NCBI RefSeq assembly: GCF_009857815.1
Contig: NZ_WVVW01000011.1
Coordinates: 1 to 64,000, forward strand
Direction: 5' to 3'
Source: Pseudomaricurvus sp. HS19
Lineage (GTDB): Bacteria > Pseudomonadota > Gammaproteobacteria > Pseudomonadales > Cellvibrionaceae
Length of the DNA stretch: 64,000 nt
The notes under the pieces were generated by a model. That model was given only the letters and a program-made list of their open reading frames with translations. It did not search any database and was not told the DNA's origin. Below, one piece after another: positions 16,570-25,923 of the stretch; within the stretch, counting starts at the first letter, position 1; each line of letters starts with the position of its first letter. The translations under genes and the position numbers were made by a program.

Positions 16570-17310
16570 TCAGGTCACACTGCGGCCACCATCCACCGCC
16601 ACAATCTGCCCGCTGATGTAGTCGTTCTGCATCAGCATCTCTACGGCCTGGGCAATGTTTTCAGCGCTGCCCAGCTCTCCCAGCGGTACCCGTGACAGGG
16701 TGAGCGCCTTGCCCTCGTCATCCAGCTCTGCGGCCGCTTCCGGCCAGATAATCGCTCCCGGCGCCACGCCGTTAACCCGTACCTCCGGTGCCAGCTCCAG
16801 CGCCAGGGATTTCACCAGCATCACATTGGCGGCCTTGGCCATGCAGTAGACCGTGTGCTGCGGGCGCGGGATCTCTGCCTGGATGTCGGTGATATTGATG
16901 ATGACACCGCGGCGCTGGCGCAGCTCGGTGGCCAGCGCCTGACTGAGGAAAAACGGCGCCCGGGCGTTGCTCGCCATCAGGGTGTCCCAGTCGTTGCCGG
17001 TGGCGGTGCCGATCGGGGTGGGGTAGTAGGCCGAGGCATTGTTGATCAGGGCATCAATGCGGCCAAAGCAGGCCAGTGCATCGCTGGCCAGGACTTGTAC
17101 GGCATCGTCGTCGCACAGGTCGGCCTGCACCACGGCAGCGCTCTGTGGGCGCAAGCTGTTCAATTGCGCTGCCAGCTGATTGGCGTCGGCGGTGGAGTGA
17201 TGGCAGTGAATGACAATGCCGTAGCCACTGCCGTGCAGGCGTTCGGCAATGGCGGCGCCAATACGGCGTGCCGCACCAGTGATCAGGGCAACGGGTGCCT
17301 GGTAACTCAT
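16570..17310 (-). CDS. folM: Pteridine reductase (FolM-like SDR)
   Basis: A 246-residue short-chain dehydrogenase/reductase. The cofactor motif is TGAARRIG (about 11-18), where the arginine-rich TG-x3-R-x-G is diagnostic of pteridine reductases rather than the usual TG-x3-G-x-G. The catalytic YCMAKAA (Tyr and Lys) and NNAS motifs are present, and the C-terminus ends with [15 protein letters not shown]. The likely reaction is NADPH-dependent reduction of dihydromonapterin or dihydrofolate. It lies immediately downstream of cca with a 4-base ATGA overlap, an arrangement I associate with folate-related clusters in pseudomonads, consistent with co-translation. Confidence 0.88.
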   Translation of the reverse strand: MSYQAPVALITGAARRIGAAIAERLHGSGYGIVIHCHHSTADANQLAAQLNSLRPQSAAVVQADLCDDDAVQVLASDALACFGRIDALINNASAYYPTPIGTATGNDWDTLMASNARAPFFLSQALATELRQRRGVIINITDIQAEIPRPQHTVYCMAKAANVMLVKSLALELAPEVRVNGVAPGAIIWPEAAAELDDEGKALTLSRVPLGELGSAENIAQAVEMLMQNDYISGQIVAVDGGRSVT

Positions 17311-18545
17311 GGGGTGGAATCCTTGTAGCGAAGTTTCAGTTCCTGCAGCTGTTGCAGGCGTTGCTGCTGCAACGCCTTGCCCAGCGCGGCGCCCTCATAG
17401 CCTTGTGCCATCAGTGCCTGCGGTTGTACCTGTGCCACGCAGTCACAGGCGGCCTGCAGGTAAGCCGCCTGCGGGTAGGGCGTCTCTTCCAGTCCGGTGC
17501 GGCCGCGGGCATCGGCGGTGCAGGCGAGCAGGAACTGTTGCAGCTTTTGCGGCCGGCGCAGAACATCCAGTCGTTGCAGCAGCTGCAGCACGGTGGCGGG
17601 TTTGAGTTCAAAAGCGCGGTGGCAATTGGTGTGGTCGCGGGCCACGGCGATGGCCAGCTCGCGATGCCGTTTGGGGATCGCCAGCCGTTCGCATACCTGC
17701 TCTACCAGCGGCAGGGAGCGCGCTTCATGGGCGATATGGCGTGGCAGTTCGTCCGCCGGGGTCAGGGCCTTGCCCAGGTCGTGCAACAGTGCCGCCAGCA
17801 ATACCTCACTGTCGTCGCTGAGGCGGCGGGCGGCGGTGAGGGAGAGCAGGGCATGCAGGCCGCAGTCGATCTCCGGGTGGTGTTGTGGTGGCTGTGGTAC
17901 GCCAAACAGGGCTTCCAGTTCCGGTAGTATCACCGCCAGCGCGCCGCACTCCCGCAGGGTGAGGAAAAACACGTCCGGCGACGCCTCCCGCAGAGCCCGT
18001 TCCATCTCTTTCCACACCCGTTCCGCCACCAGGTGGGCCACCTCGCCGGCGGCCACCATGCTGCGCATCAGCGCCATGGTCTCTGGGGCGACCCGAAACC
18101 CCAGGTGGTGGTAACGGGCAGCGAAGCGGGCCACCCGCAGCACCCTCACAGGATCCTCGCTGAAGGCGTCGCTGACGTGACGCAGCAGTTTTTGCTGCAG
18201 GTCGTCGCGTCCACCGTAGGGATCGATCAGGGTGCCATCGGGCTCTTCCGCCATGGCATTGATGGTGAGGTCGCGACGGCGCAGGTCCTCTTCCAGGGTG
18301 ATGTCGCTGTCGGTGTGGAAGACAAAGCCGCCGTAGCCGGGCGCTGTTTTGCGCTCCGTGCGGGCGAGGGCGTACTCCTCCCCGGTCTGAGGGTGCAGGA
18401 ATACGGGAAAGTCCTTGCCGACCGGGCGAAAGCCCGCTTCCAGCATTTGCTCCGGGGAAGCACCCACCACCACCCAGTCACGCTCGGTGAAGGGGTAGCC
18501 CAGCAGTTTGTCGCGGACCGCGCCGCCAACCAGATAGTAGTTCAT
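17307..18545 (-). CDS. cca: Multifunctional CCA-adding tRNA nucleotidyltransferase
   Basis: A 412-residue class II CCA enzyme that adds or repairs the 3' CCA end of tRNA. The nucleotidyltransferase head has [16 protein letters not shown] at the very N-terminus and RDLTINAMA (about 91-99); an HD domain with LLHDLGKAL (about 253-261) follows and indicates the phosphohydrolase/phosphodiesterase activity of the E. coli type. Starting at 18545 puts the GGAVRD motif in its normal position; a five-residue extension is possible but unlikely. The end overlaps the folM start by four bases. Length fits the enterobacterial enzyme. Confidence 0.95.
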   Translation of the reverse strand: MNYYLVGGAVRDKLLGYPFTERDWVVVGASPEQMLEAGFRPVGKDFPVFLHPQTGEEYALARTERKTAPGYGGFVFHTDSDITLEEDLRRRDLTINAMAEEPDGTLIDPYGGRDDLQQKLLRHVSDAFSEDPVRVLRVARFAARYHHLGFRVAPETMALMRSMVAAGEVAHLVAERVWKEMERALREASPDVFFLTLRECGALAVILPELEALFGVPQPPQHHPEIDCGLHALLSLTAARRLSDDSEVLLAALLHDLGKALTPADELPRHIAHEARSLPLVEQVCERLAIPKRHRELAIAVARDHTNCHRAFELKPATVLQLLQRLDVLRRPQKLQQFLLACTADARGRTGLEETPYPQAAYLQAACDCVAQVQPQALMAQGYEGAALGKALQQQRLQQLQELKLRYKDSTP

Positions 18546-18586
18546 GGCGGCATTATACACGGCGGACGGTAGCTCGCCCGCGGCCT

Positions 18587-19846
18587 TCAGCGGGGCTGGT
18601 GTTGTGGCAGGGTGACGGTAAAGCGGGTGCCTTCACCGGGGGTGCTGGCCACCTCAATGGTGCCGTGGTGATTCTGGATAATGCCGTAGATAACGGAGAG
18701 GCCCAGGCCGGTCCCGACGCCCACCCCCTTGGTGGTAAAAAACGGGTCGAAGATGCGGCCGCGGGTGGTGTCATCCATGCCCTGGCCGTTGTCGGCGATG
18801 CAGATCTCTACAGCTTCCGCTTCCGCCAGGGCGCGCATGCGGATGTCGATACGACCAAAGCCCTCAATGGCCTGGGCGGCGTTGACCAGCAGGTTGGTGA
18901 AGACCTGGTAAATCTGCGGGGTGATGCACTCAATGGCGGGCAGGTCGTCCGCAACCTGCTGGTGCACCTCAGCCTTGTACTTGATCTCGCTGTTGATGAT
19001 GTTGAGGACACCGCTGAGGCAACTGGTGAGGTCCAGTGTCTCCCAGCCCTGCTGGGCCGGGTGGGAGAAGACCTTGAGATCACCGACGATCTGTTTCACC
19101 CGGCGGGCGCCGGTGACGGAATCCCGGATCAGTGGCGGGATGTCCTCCCGCAGGAAGGCGAGGTTTATGTGGCGTCTTACTTCGGTCAGTTGCTGGCGGA
19201 TACTGTCATCGGCGATGGCGGTTTCCGAGGCTTCGTACAGCGCCAGCAGGTCAAACAGCTGGTGGCAGTATTCCGACAGGGTCTCCATGTTGGAGAGCAT
19301 GTAGCCAATGGGGTTGTTGATCTCGTGGGCGATACCCGCCGACAGCAGTCCAAGGGAGGCCATCTTGTCGGTCAGCATCAGCTGTTGCTGGGTCTCCAGC
19401 AGGCGGCGGTTGGCGGCCTCCAGTTCGGCGGTACGCTGCTGCACCCGCAATTCCAGGTCCTGTTCCCGCAGGCGCAGGGTCAGGTGGGTGGAAACCCGGG
19501 CCAGCAGCTCGTCGCGGTTAAAGGGGGTGGTGACGTAATCCGCGGCCCCCAGCTGCAGTGCCCGGCTGATGGTGGCGGGTTGGTTGTCGGCGGAGACCAC
19601 GATAATGGCCGGGCGGTTGGCCGGAGGTTGCTGCTGCAGCTCGCTCAATACGTCAAAACCCGATTTGCAGGGCATATTGAGATCCAGCAACAGCAGGTCA
19701 AACGGGCGCTGGTGCAGCTGCTGCAGGCAGGCGACGCCGTTGTCGGCCGTGTGCAGGTTGCTGTAGTGGTCCTGCAGGATGAAGGTCAATATCTGACGAT
19801 TGACGTCGTTATCGTCGACGATCAACAGGGCGGATTCGGAGGTCAT
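18587..19846 (-). CDS. Receiver-histidine kinase hybrid protein
   Basis: A 419-residue soluble signalling protein. The N-terminal receiver domain (about 5-120) has the acidic pair at 11-12, phospho-acceptor Asp55 in LLLLDLNMP, but the invariant Lys before the cis-Pro is replaced by Thr107 (VTTPFN). A coiled linker (about 125-160) leads to the dimerisation/H-box with His174 ([11 protein letters not shown]), N-box [10 protein letters not shown], and G-boxes DNGQGMD and GVGTGLGLS. There is no membrane segment or sensor domain, so input must arrive through the receiver or by protein contact. The missing lysine suggests altered or phosphorylation-independent signalling. It is divergent from the HTH-receiver gene and may form a pair with it. 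Confidence 0.9.
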   Translation of the reverse strand: MTSESALLIVDDNDVNRQILTFILQDHYSNLHTADNGVACLQQLHQRPFDLLLLDLNMPCKSGFDVLSELQQQPPANRPAIIVVSADNQPATISRALQLGAADYVTTPFNRDELLARVSTHLTLRLREQDLELRVQQRTAELEAANRRLLETQQQLMLTDKMASLGLLSAGIAHEINNPIGYMLSNMETLSEYCHQLFDLLALYEASETAIADDSIRQQLTEVRRHINLAFLREDIPPLIRDSVTGARRVKQIVGDLKVFSHPAQQGWETLDLTSCLSGVLNIINSEIKYKAEVHQQVADDLPAIECITPQIYQVFTNLLVNAAQAIEGFGRIDIRMRALAEAEAVEICIADNGQGMDDTTRGRIFDPFFTTKGVGVGTGLGLSVIYGIIQNHHGTIEVASTPGEGTRFTVTLPQHQPR

Positions 19847-19940
19847 AGGCTGCGGCGGCCGCTATCAGGGGCGAAGCGCAACACGCTAGCGGCAAAGCGC
19901 CGGGTGCGCAAGCGGACGGGGCAGGCTGTATCAGACGGGC

Positions 19941-19969
19941 AAAAAAAAGCCCCCGATACAGCTGGGGGC
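19941..19969 (-). terminator. Rho-independent terminator, leftward
   Basis: Read on the minus strand, GCCCCC (19964-19969) and GGGGGC (19949-19954) form a stem with a nine-base loop, followed directly by eight T (19948-19941). This is a textbook intrinsic terminator. It lies 95 bases before the start of the kinase gene rather than after a gene, so it must end a short RNA or act as an attenuator. Confidence 0.8.
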
Positions 19970-20047
19970 ACAAGGGTCTTAGGGTGTTCAGGGGCGGGCG
20001 AAAAGCGCCCGGCCCGTAAAACTGACTGGTTACAACTTCACAATGAT
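19941..20047 (-). ncRNA. Candidate small RNA or attenuated leader
   Basis: About 107 bases read leftwards from a predicted start near 20047. A promoter-like TTGACA (20076-20081) and CATAAA (20054-20059) are 16 bases apart. The RNA would carry a perfect 6-bp hairpin, CGGGCG/CGCCCG (19995-20011), and end at the intrinsic terminator 19941-19969. No plausible reading frame is inside. It could be an independent small RNA or the 5' leader of the kinase gene controlled by attenuation. The sequence does not match a riboswitch class that I recognise. Confidence 0.4.
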
Positions 20048-20089
20048 GGTTAGTTTATGACTAATATGACTAACCTGTCAAACGTGACA
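20048..20089. promoter_or_regulatory. Promoter and overlapping inverted repeats in kinase/regulator gap
   Basis: The leftward promoter elements TTGACA (minus strand of 20076-20081) and CATAAA (minus strand of 20054-20059) are overlapped by two inverted repeats: GGTTAG/CTAACC (20048-20053 and 20070-20075) and TGTCA-AACG-TGACA (20076-20089). Two direct TGTCAGG repeats lie further right at 20132-20138 and 20141-20147. These are plausible binding sites for the HTH-receiver protein encoded at 20195. The rest of the 348-base gap holds no gene. Confidence 0.4.
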
Positions 20090-20194
20090 TGTTGATTAAT
20101 TTCCATGCTGTCCGCACAGGAAGTTCACAAATGTCAGGATTGTCAGGTAGTATGCTGCTCACGTTTTAGTCGATAGCGAGCTGGTGAGAGAGGC

Positions 20195-20761
20195 ATGACA
20201 GAGAAGCGGGTACTGACAACCGGTGAAGCCGCGAAGTACTGCGGGGTCAATTTCCGCACGGTGATCCGCTGGATTGAGCGCGGGCGACTCAACGCCTACA
20301 AGCTGCCCGGTCGTGGCGATCACCGTATTACCGAAGAGGATTTCGTCGCCTTCCTGCGCCACAACAACATGCCGGTGCCGGCGGAGCTGGAGGGGGGCAG
20401 TCGTAAAATCCTGGTGATTGAGGACCAGCCGGAGATGGCCAGTGCCATTCGCCGGGTGCTGATACGCCAGGGCTACGAGGTGGAAGTGGCGAACGATGGT
20501 TTCAGCGCCGGTGCCATGCTCACCCGCCTGCAACCGGCCCTGGTGACCCTGGACCTGAAGATGCCGGGCATGGATGGGTATCAGGTGCTGGAGTACATCC
20601 GCAGCCAGGAAGCGTTCGCTGCCACGGCGGTATTGGTGGTTTCTGCGGAAACCAACGCTGGCCTGGAGCGGGCCCTCGGCCTCGGCGCCTCTGCGGTGCT
20701 GCCCAAACCTTTTGATAATGAATCACTGATCGCCTGCGTCAGCCGCTTGCTGGGCGGCTGA
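20195..20761 (+). CDS. HTH-receiver response regulator
   Basis: A 188-residue protein with an unusual order. An N-terminal excisionase/BldC-like (MerR-superfamily) helix-turn-helix (about 5-55; LTTGEAAKYCGVNFRTVIRW) comes before a complete receiver domain (about 70-187). The receiver is intact: Glu76/Asp77, phospho-acceptor Asp120 in LVTLDLKMPG, and Lys171 before Pro. Most response regulators carry the receiver first. It is divergent from the receiver-kinase at 18587, which is its probable partner, and its presumed DNA sites may lie between them. An alternative is that it responds to a kinase elsewhere. The family occurs in marine gammaproteobacteria but I know of no assigned role. Confidence 0.9.
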   Translation: MTEKRVLTTGEAAKYCGVNFRTVIRWIERGRLNAYKLPGRGDHRITEEDFVAFLRHNNMPVPAELEGGSRKILVIEDQPEMASAIRRVLIRQGYEVEVANDGFSAGAMLTRLQPALVTLDLKMPGMDGYQVLEYIRSQEAFAATAVLVVSAETNAGLERALGLGASAVLPKPFDNESLIACVSRLLGG

Positions 20762-20770
20762 CGGCCAGCG

Positions 20771-22342
20771 TCAGTTGCGCATCATCGGCATCAGTTGCAG
20801 GTCCGGATTGCTGCCACCATCGCCCCGTGGAGGACAGTGGTAGCTGGCAGTGACCTGGTTACCCAGTACCGAGTGCAGGTGCACATCGAATCCCCACAGC
20901 CGGTGCAGGTGCTTGAGTACCTCATCGGTGGACTCTGCATCCAGCGGTTTGCGGTTGTACTGCACGTGGTGCAGGGTGAGGGATCGGTCGCCGCGAATAT
21001 CCACTTTTTGCACCTGGATGTTGGGTTCGCGGTTGCCAAGATTGTATTGTCCCGCCAATGCCTCCCTGACCTTCAGGTAACCGCTGTCATCATGGATGGC
21101 GTTAACGTTGATGGTGTCTTCGCGGTCGTCATCGACGATGCAGAAGAGCTTCATATCGCGCATCACCGTCGGTGACAGGTACTGCAGGATAAAACTTTCG
21201 TCCTTGAAGTTGCGCATGGCGAACTGCAGTGTCTCCACCCAGTCGCTGCCGGCGATGTCCGGGAACCAGCGGCGATCTTCTTCGGTGGGCTTCTCACAGA
21301 TGCGGCGGATATCGCTCATCATCTTGAAACCCAGGGTGTAGGGGTTGATGCCGCTGTAGTAGGGGCTGTCGTAGGCGGGCTGGAAAACCACGCTGGAGTG
21401 GGACTGCAGGAACTCCATCATAAAGCCCTCGGTCACCAGGCCGCGATCAAACATGGTGTTGAGCAGGGTGTAGTGCCAGAAGGTGGCCCAGCCCTCGTTC
21501 ATCACCTGCGTCTGCCGTTGCGGGTAGAAGTATTGCGCTATCTTGCGCACGATCCTCACCACCTCACGCTGCCACGGCTCCAGCAGCGGCGCGTTCTTCT
21601 CGATAAAGTAGAGCAGGTTCTCCTGCGGCTCGACGGGGAAGCGGAAACCCCTGGCATCGTCTGCATGCCCCGGCTGGGTGGGGATGGTACGCCACAGGTC
21701 GTTGACCTGTTTCTGCAGGTACTCTTCCCGCTCCTGCTGGCGGTGGCGCTCCTCTTCGGCGGAGATCGGGTAGGGGCGCTTGTAGCGGTCGACGCCGTAA
21801 TTCATCAGCGCGTGGCAGGAGTCCAGCACCGCTTCCACCTCGTCAATGCCATAGCGCGATTCGCATTTGGCGATGTAGTTCTTGGCAAACAGCAGGTAGT
21901 CAATAATGGAATCGGCATCGGTCCAGGTGCGGAACAGGTAGTTGCCCTTGAAGAATGAGTTGTGACCGTAACAGGCGTGGGCAATAACCAGCGCCTGCAT
22001 GGTCATGGTGTTCTCCTCCATCAGGTAAGCGATGCAGGGGTTGGAGTTGATGACGATCTCGTAGGCCAGTCCCATCTGGCCGCGCTTGTAGGATTGCTGG
22101 ATATTGAGAAACTGCTTGCCGTAGGACCAGTGGCTGTAGCCCAGCGGCATGCCCACCGAGGCGTAGGCGTCCATCATCTGCTCGGAGCTGATGATTTCAA
22201 TCTGGTTGGGGTAGGTGTCCAGTTTGTACTCGGCAGCAATTTTGCCAATGGCCCGGTCGTACTCTTCGACCAGGTCAAACGACCACTCCGAGGATTCGGA
22301 GATGGGGTTGCGCTTGAGGTAGGTGTATTCCTGTTCACTCAT
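20771..22342 (-). CDS. SpoVR family protein
   Basis: A 523-residue soluble protein of the SpoVR/YcgB family. Family features include the early WSFDLVEEYDRAIGKIAAEY, YSHWSYGKQFLNIQQSYKRG (about 80-99), histidine-rich IAHACYGHNSFFKGNYLF, and VMNEGWATFWHYTLLNTMFD. The conserved histidines and acidic residues suggest metal binding, but no activity is proven. In Bacillus SpoVR is needed for the spore cortex; in non-sporulating bacteria its gene is the third gene of the prkA-DUF444-spoVR stationary-phase operon, as here. It follows the DUF444 gene by nine bases. Convergent with the HTH-receiver gene. Confidence 0.95.
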   Translation of the reverse strand: MSEQEYTYLKRNPISESSEWSFDLVEEYDRAIGKIAAEYKLDTYPNQIEIISSEQMMDAYASVGMPLGYSHWSYGKQFLNIQQSYKRGQMGLAYEIVINSNPCIAYLMEENTMTMQALVIAHACYGHNSFFKGNYLFRTWTDADSIIDYLLFAKNYIAKCESRYGIDEVEAVLDSCHALMNYGVDRYKRPYPISAEEERHRQQEREEYLQKQVNDLWRTIPTQPGHADDARGFRFPVEPQENLLYFIEKNAPLLEPWQREVVRIVRKIAQYFYPQRQTQVMNEGWATFWHYTLLNTMFDRGLVTEGFMMEFLQSHSSVVFQPAYDSPYYSGINPYTLGFKMMSDIRRICEKPTEEDRRWFPDIAGSDWVETLQFAMRNFKDESFILQYLSPTVMRDMKLFCIVDDDREDTINVNAIHDDSGYLKVREALAGQYNLGNREPNIQVQKVDIRGDRSLTLHHVQYNRKPLDAESTDEVLKHLHRLWGFDVHLHSVLGNQVTASYHCPPRGDGGSNPDLQLMPMMRN

Positions 22343-22351
22343 GGGGATTGC

Positions 22352-23632
22352 TCACACGACGGATTTTTTCTGGAACAGCTCGCGGAAGACGGGATAGATA
22401 TCGCCGGCGTCCACAATCTGCTGCATGGCAAATACATCACTGTGGCTCAGGGCCACATCGGAATATTCCTCCCATAGCGCCTGATGCTCGCGCGGTGTGA
22501 TTTCAATGTAGGAGTAGTACTGCAGCTTGGGCAGCAGGTCATCCACCAGCAATTTGGAGCAGACCGAGGAGTCGTCGTTCCAATTGTCGCCATCGGAGGC
22601 CTGGGCGCCGTAAATGTTCCACTCCGATACCGGGTAGCGTTCTTCGAGGATCTCTTTCATCAGCCGCAGGGCGCTGGAGACGATGGTGCCGCCGGTTTCC
22701 CGCGAGTAGAAGAACTCCTGCTCGTCCACCTCCTTGGCGCTGGTGTGGTGACGGATAAAGACCACTTCAGTGCGCTCGTAATTGCGCTGCAGGAAGAGGT
22801 AGAGAAGGATAAAGAAACGCTTGGCCATGTCCTTGGTGGCCTGGGTCATGGAGCCGGAGACGTCCATGATGCAGAACATCACCGCCTTGGAGCGCGGCTG
22901 TGGATCCTTTACATGCAGGTTGTACTTGAGGTCGAAGTCGTCCAGCCAGGGCACGCGATTGATGCGCGCCCGCAGGGTGGTGATCTCCTCCAGCAGGGAT
23001 TCGATCCGCAGGTGATTGCGCAGTGCCGGATCCAGGTTCTCCTCTTTTTCCAGTTCCGCTTCCAGTTCTTTCAGTTTCTTGCGCTTGCCGCTGGTGAGGG
23101 CAATACGGCGGGCGTTGGCGGAGCGCAGTGAACGGACAATGTTGAGACGGCCGGGGTTGCCTTCATTGGCGATACCGGCGCGGCGCATCTTGAACTCTTC
23201 GCTGCCGGAGAGCTGGCGTTTGACCAGGTTGGGCAGCTCCAGGTCCTCAAACATAAAGTCGAGAAATTCGTCCTGGGTGATCTGGAACACAAATTCGTCC
23301 ATGCCTTCGCCCTGATCGCTGGCGCCGGATCCGGAACCGCCGCCTCCGCCACCCCCGGAGGGGCGGGGAATGCGGTCGCCACTGACAAACTCCTTGTTGC
23401 CGGGCAAGACTCGGGTGTTGTGGCCTCCCTGGCCATGGTGGAAGGCGGGCTCGCTGATATCCTTGCTGGGGATACTGATCTGCTCACCCTTGTCGATGTC
23501 GCGGATAGACCGCTGGTTGACCGCCTCCGCTACGGCCTTCTTGATGTGTTTACGGTAGCGCCGCAGGAACCGTTGCCGGTTAACGGTGCTCTTGTTCTTG
23601 CTGTTCAGGCGTCGGTCGATGATGTAGCTCAT
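22352..23632 (-). CDS. yeaH: DUF444 family protein (YeaH/YhbH)
   Basis: A 426-residue protein of the YeaH/YhbH family. It begins [20 protein letters not shown], has a glycine/serine-rich disordered region (about 90-112), and a C-terminal von Willebrand A-like fold with a MIDAS-type sequence [20 protein letters not shown] (about 236-255) and a [13 protein letters not shown] segment. In E. coli yeaH is co-expressed with the kinase gene yeaG under stationary-phase and nitrogen-starvation control. The Asp-x-Ser-x-Ser motif predicts divalent-metal-dependent protein binding. It is the middle gene of a three-gene operon, 55 bases after prkA. Confidence 0.95.
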   Translation of the reverse strand: MSYIIDRRLNSKNKSTVNRQRFLRRYRKHIKKAVAEAVNQRSIRDIDKGEQISIPSKDISEPAFHHGQGGHNTRVLPGNKEFVSGDRIPRPSGGGGGGGSGSGASDQGEGMDEFVFQITQDEFLDFMFEDLELPNLVKRQLSGSEEFKMRRAGIANEGNPGRLNIVRSLRSANARRIALTSGKRKKLKELEAELEKEENLDPALRNHLRIESLLEEITTLRARINRVPWLDDFDLKYNLHVKDPQPRSKAVMFCIMDVSGSMTQATKDMAKRFFILLYLFLQRNYERTEVVFIRHHTSAKEVDEQEFFYSRETGGTIVSSALRLMKEILEERYPVSEWNIYGAQASDGDNWNDDSSVCSKLLVDDLLPKLQYYSYIEITPREHQALWEEYSDVALSHSDVFAMQQIVDAGDIYPVFRELFQKKSVV

Positions 23633-23687
23633 AGCGTCCTCTTAGTGCCGGAGAGGAGGAACAGTCCCGTGCTGCAATTGCCACTGC

Positions 23688-25610
23688 TTACTGGGACTTA
23701 CGTACGCGCAGATACCACTCTGACAGCAGTCGCACCTGTTTCTCTGTGTAGCCGCGTTCAACCATGCGTGCCACAAAGTCCTGATGCTTCTTGCGGTCAC
23801 TTTCCGATGCCTTGGCGTTGAATGAAATCACCGGCAGCAGGTCTTCCGTGTTGGAGAACATTTTCTTCTCGATCACAGTGCGCAGCTTCTCATAGCTGTT
23901 CCACACCGGATTGTTGCCATTGTTGTTGGCCCGCGCCCGCAGTACGAAGTTGACGATCTCGTTGCGGAAATCTTTCGGGTTGCTGATGCCAGCCGGTTTT
24001 TCAATTTTCTCCAGCTCTTCGTTGAGTGCGCTGCGATCGAGGATCTCGCCGGTCTCCGGATCGCGGAACTCCTGATCCTGAATCCAGAAGTCGGCGTAGG
24101 TGACGTAGCGGTCGAAGATGTTCTGGCCGTACTCGGCATAGGACTCGAGGTAAGCGGTCTGGATCTCCTTGCCGATAAACTCGACGTAACGCGGTGCCAG
24201 GTACTCCTTGATGTAGGTGAGGTAGCGCTCCTGGATCTCGGGCTGGTACTGCTCCTGTTCGATCTGCTGTTCCAGTACATAGAGCAGGTGTACCGGGTTG
24301 GCAGCGATCTCGGTGGGATCGAAGTTGAACACCTTGGACAAAATCTTGAAGGCAAAGCGGGTAGACAGGCCCGACATACCTTCGTCCACCCCGGCCGCGT
24401 CCTTGTACTCCTGCATGGATTTGGCTTTTGGATCCGTGTCTTTCAGGTTCTCGCCGTCGTAGACCCGCATCTTGGAGTAGGGGTTGGAGTTTTCCGGCTC
24501 CTTGATGCGCGACAGGATGGAGAACTGGGCCAGCATCTTGAGGGTGTCGGGCGCACAGGGGGAGAAGGCCAGGGAGCTGTTTTCCAGCAGCTTCTGATAG
24601 ATGCGCACCTCTTCGGAGACACGCAGGCAATAAGGCACCTTGACGATGTAGACACGGTCAATAAAGGCCTCATTGTTTTTGTTGTTCTTGAACGTCTGCC
24701 ACTCGGATTCGTTGGAGTGAGCGAGGATGATGCCGTCAAAGGGAATCGCGCCCATGCCCTCGGTGCTGTTGTAGTTGCCTTCCTGGGTGGCGGTGAGCAG
24801 CGGGTGCAGTACCTTGATCGGTGCCTTGAACATCTCCACGAACTCCATCAGGCCCTGGTTGGAGTGACAGAGACCGCCGGAGTAGGCGTAGGCGTCAGGG
24901 TCGTTCTGGGGGAAGTCCTCCAGTTTGCGGATGTCCACCTTACCCACCAGGGAGGAGATGTCCTGGTTGTTCTCGTCGCCGGGCTCGGTCTTGGAGATAG
25001 CGATCTGGTCGAGGATGGAGGGGTACATCTTCACCACCCGGAACTGGCTGATGTCGCCCTTGTGTTCGTGCAGGCGTTTGGCCGCCCAGGGGGACATGAT
25101 GGTTTTGGTGTAGCGACGCGGGATGCCGTAATCCTCTTCCAGGATCTGGCCATCCTCGTCGATATCAAACAGGCCGAGGGGAGATTCAAAAACCGGCGAG
25201 CCTTTGATGCAGTAGATGGGTTGTTTTTCCATCAGCGATTTCAGGCGCTCCGCAAGGGAGGATTTACCGCCACCGACGGGGCCCAGCAGGTAGAGAATCT
25301 GTTTCTTTTCTTCCAATCCCTGGGCGGCGTGTTTGAAGAACGACACGATTTGTTCGATGCACTCCTCCATGCCGTAAAATTCTTCAAACGCCTTGTAGCG
25401 CTTGATGACCTTGTTGGAGAAGATGCGGCTCATGCGGGAGTCCCGCGAGGTGTCCACCAGTTCCGGCTCGCCGATGGCCATCAACATGCGTTCCGCGGCA
25501 GAAGCGTAGACACTGGGATCGGTTTTGCACAACTCCAGGTACTCCTGGATACTCATCTCCTCCTGTTGCGTGGCGGCGTAGCGGTCACGATAGTGGTTAA
25601 AGATAGTCAT
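23688..25610 (-). CDS. prkA: PrkA family serine protein kinase (YeaG)
   Basis: A 640-residue PrkA-type protein. An AAA+ region at the N-terminus has Walker A GPVGGGKSS (110-118) and the LAHSNESEWQTFKNNKNNEA segment characteristic of PrkA; the C-terminal third is the PrkA kinase-like domain with LSTRFAFKILSKVFNFDP. Family members were described as serine kinases in Bacillus, and the E. coli YeaG acts in sustained nitrogen starvation and stress. It is the first gene of the prkA-yeaH-spoVR operon. A sigma-S-like extended -10 lies about 137 bases upstream (25747-25757). Whether the enzyme acts as kinase or AAA+ protease in this host is not settled by sequence. Confidence 0.95.
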   Translation of the reverse strand: MTIFNHYRDRYAATQQEEMSIQEYLELCKTDPSVYASAAERMLMAIGEPELVDTSRDSRMSRIFSNKVIKRYKAFEEFYGMEECIEQIVSFFKHAAQGLEEKKQILYLLGPVGGGKSSLAERLKSLMEKQPIYCIKGSPVFESPLGLFDIDEDGQILEEDYGIPRRYTKTIMSPWAAKRLHEHKGDISQFRVVKMYPSILDQIAISKTEPGDENNQDISSLVGKVDIRKLEDFPQNDPDAYAYSGGLCHSNQGLMEFVEMFKAPIKVLHPLLTATQEGNYNSTEGMGAIPFDGIILAHSNESEWQTFKNNKNNEAFIDRVYIVKVPYCLRVSEEVRIYQKLLENSSLAFSPCAPDTLKMLAQFSILSRIKEPENSNPYSKMRVYDGENLKDTDPKAKSMQEYKDAAGVDEGMSGLSTRFAFKILSKVFNFDPTEIAANPVHLLYVLEQQIEQEQYQPEIQERYLTYIKEYLAPRYVEFIGKEIQTAYLESYAEYGQNIFDRYVTYADFWIQDQEFRDPETGEILDRSALNEELEKIEKPAGISNPKDFRNEIVNFVLRARANNNGNNPVWNSYEKLRTVIEKKMFSNTEDLLPVISFNAKASESDRKKHQDFVARMVERGYTEKQVRLLSEWYLRVRKSQ

Positions 25611-25746
25611 GGCTCAATCTCCTCGGTAAAGGGCTGTCCCTTGAGCGTTAGACCCTGGTGGGAAGATGCCTGTTCCACCAGTTGCAGGGGCAGCCACAAC
25701 AACGTTTCACCCGTCAGTTAAGAAACCCGTTTTTTTCCCCTCTTCC

Positions 25747-25757
25747 TAAAGCATAGT
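25747..25757 (-). promoter_or_regulatory. Sigma-S-like -10 upstream of prkA operon
   Basis: On the minus strand the sequence ACTATGCTTTA agrees with the sigma-S extended -10 consensus KCTAYRCTTAA at nine of eleven positions. It lies in the 313-base gap between prkA and galE and points towards prkA. Sigma-S control of the homologous operon is established in E. coli. No strong -35 is seen, as expected for sigma-S promoters. The galE promoter, presumably on the other strand, could not be identified. Confidence 0.45.
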
Positions 25758-25923
25758 CCTAAAAAGCAGTACGTCTATGAAACAAAAATTCTGTGTTCCG
25801 CGGTTGGAGTCACGCCTGTGTTCTGAGTTAAAGTACGCTCCTCAAACGGATCAGGATGATCCTGCAGTGGGCGCGCTTCACGTCCAGTAAACACCAACTG
25901 AAACTTATCGTCACGGACATAAA

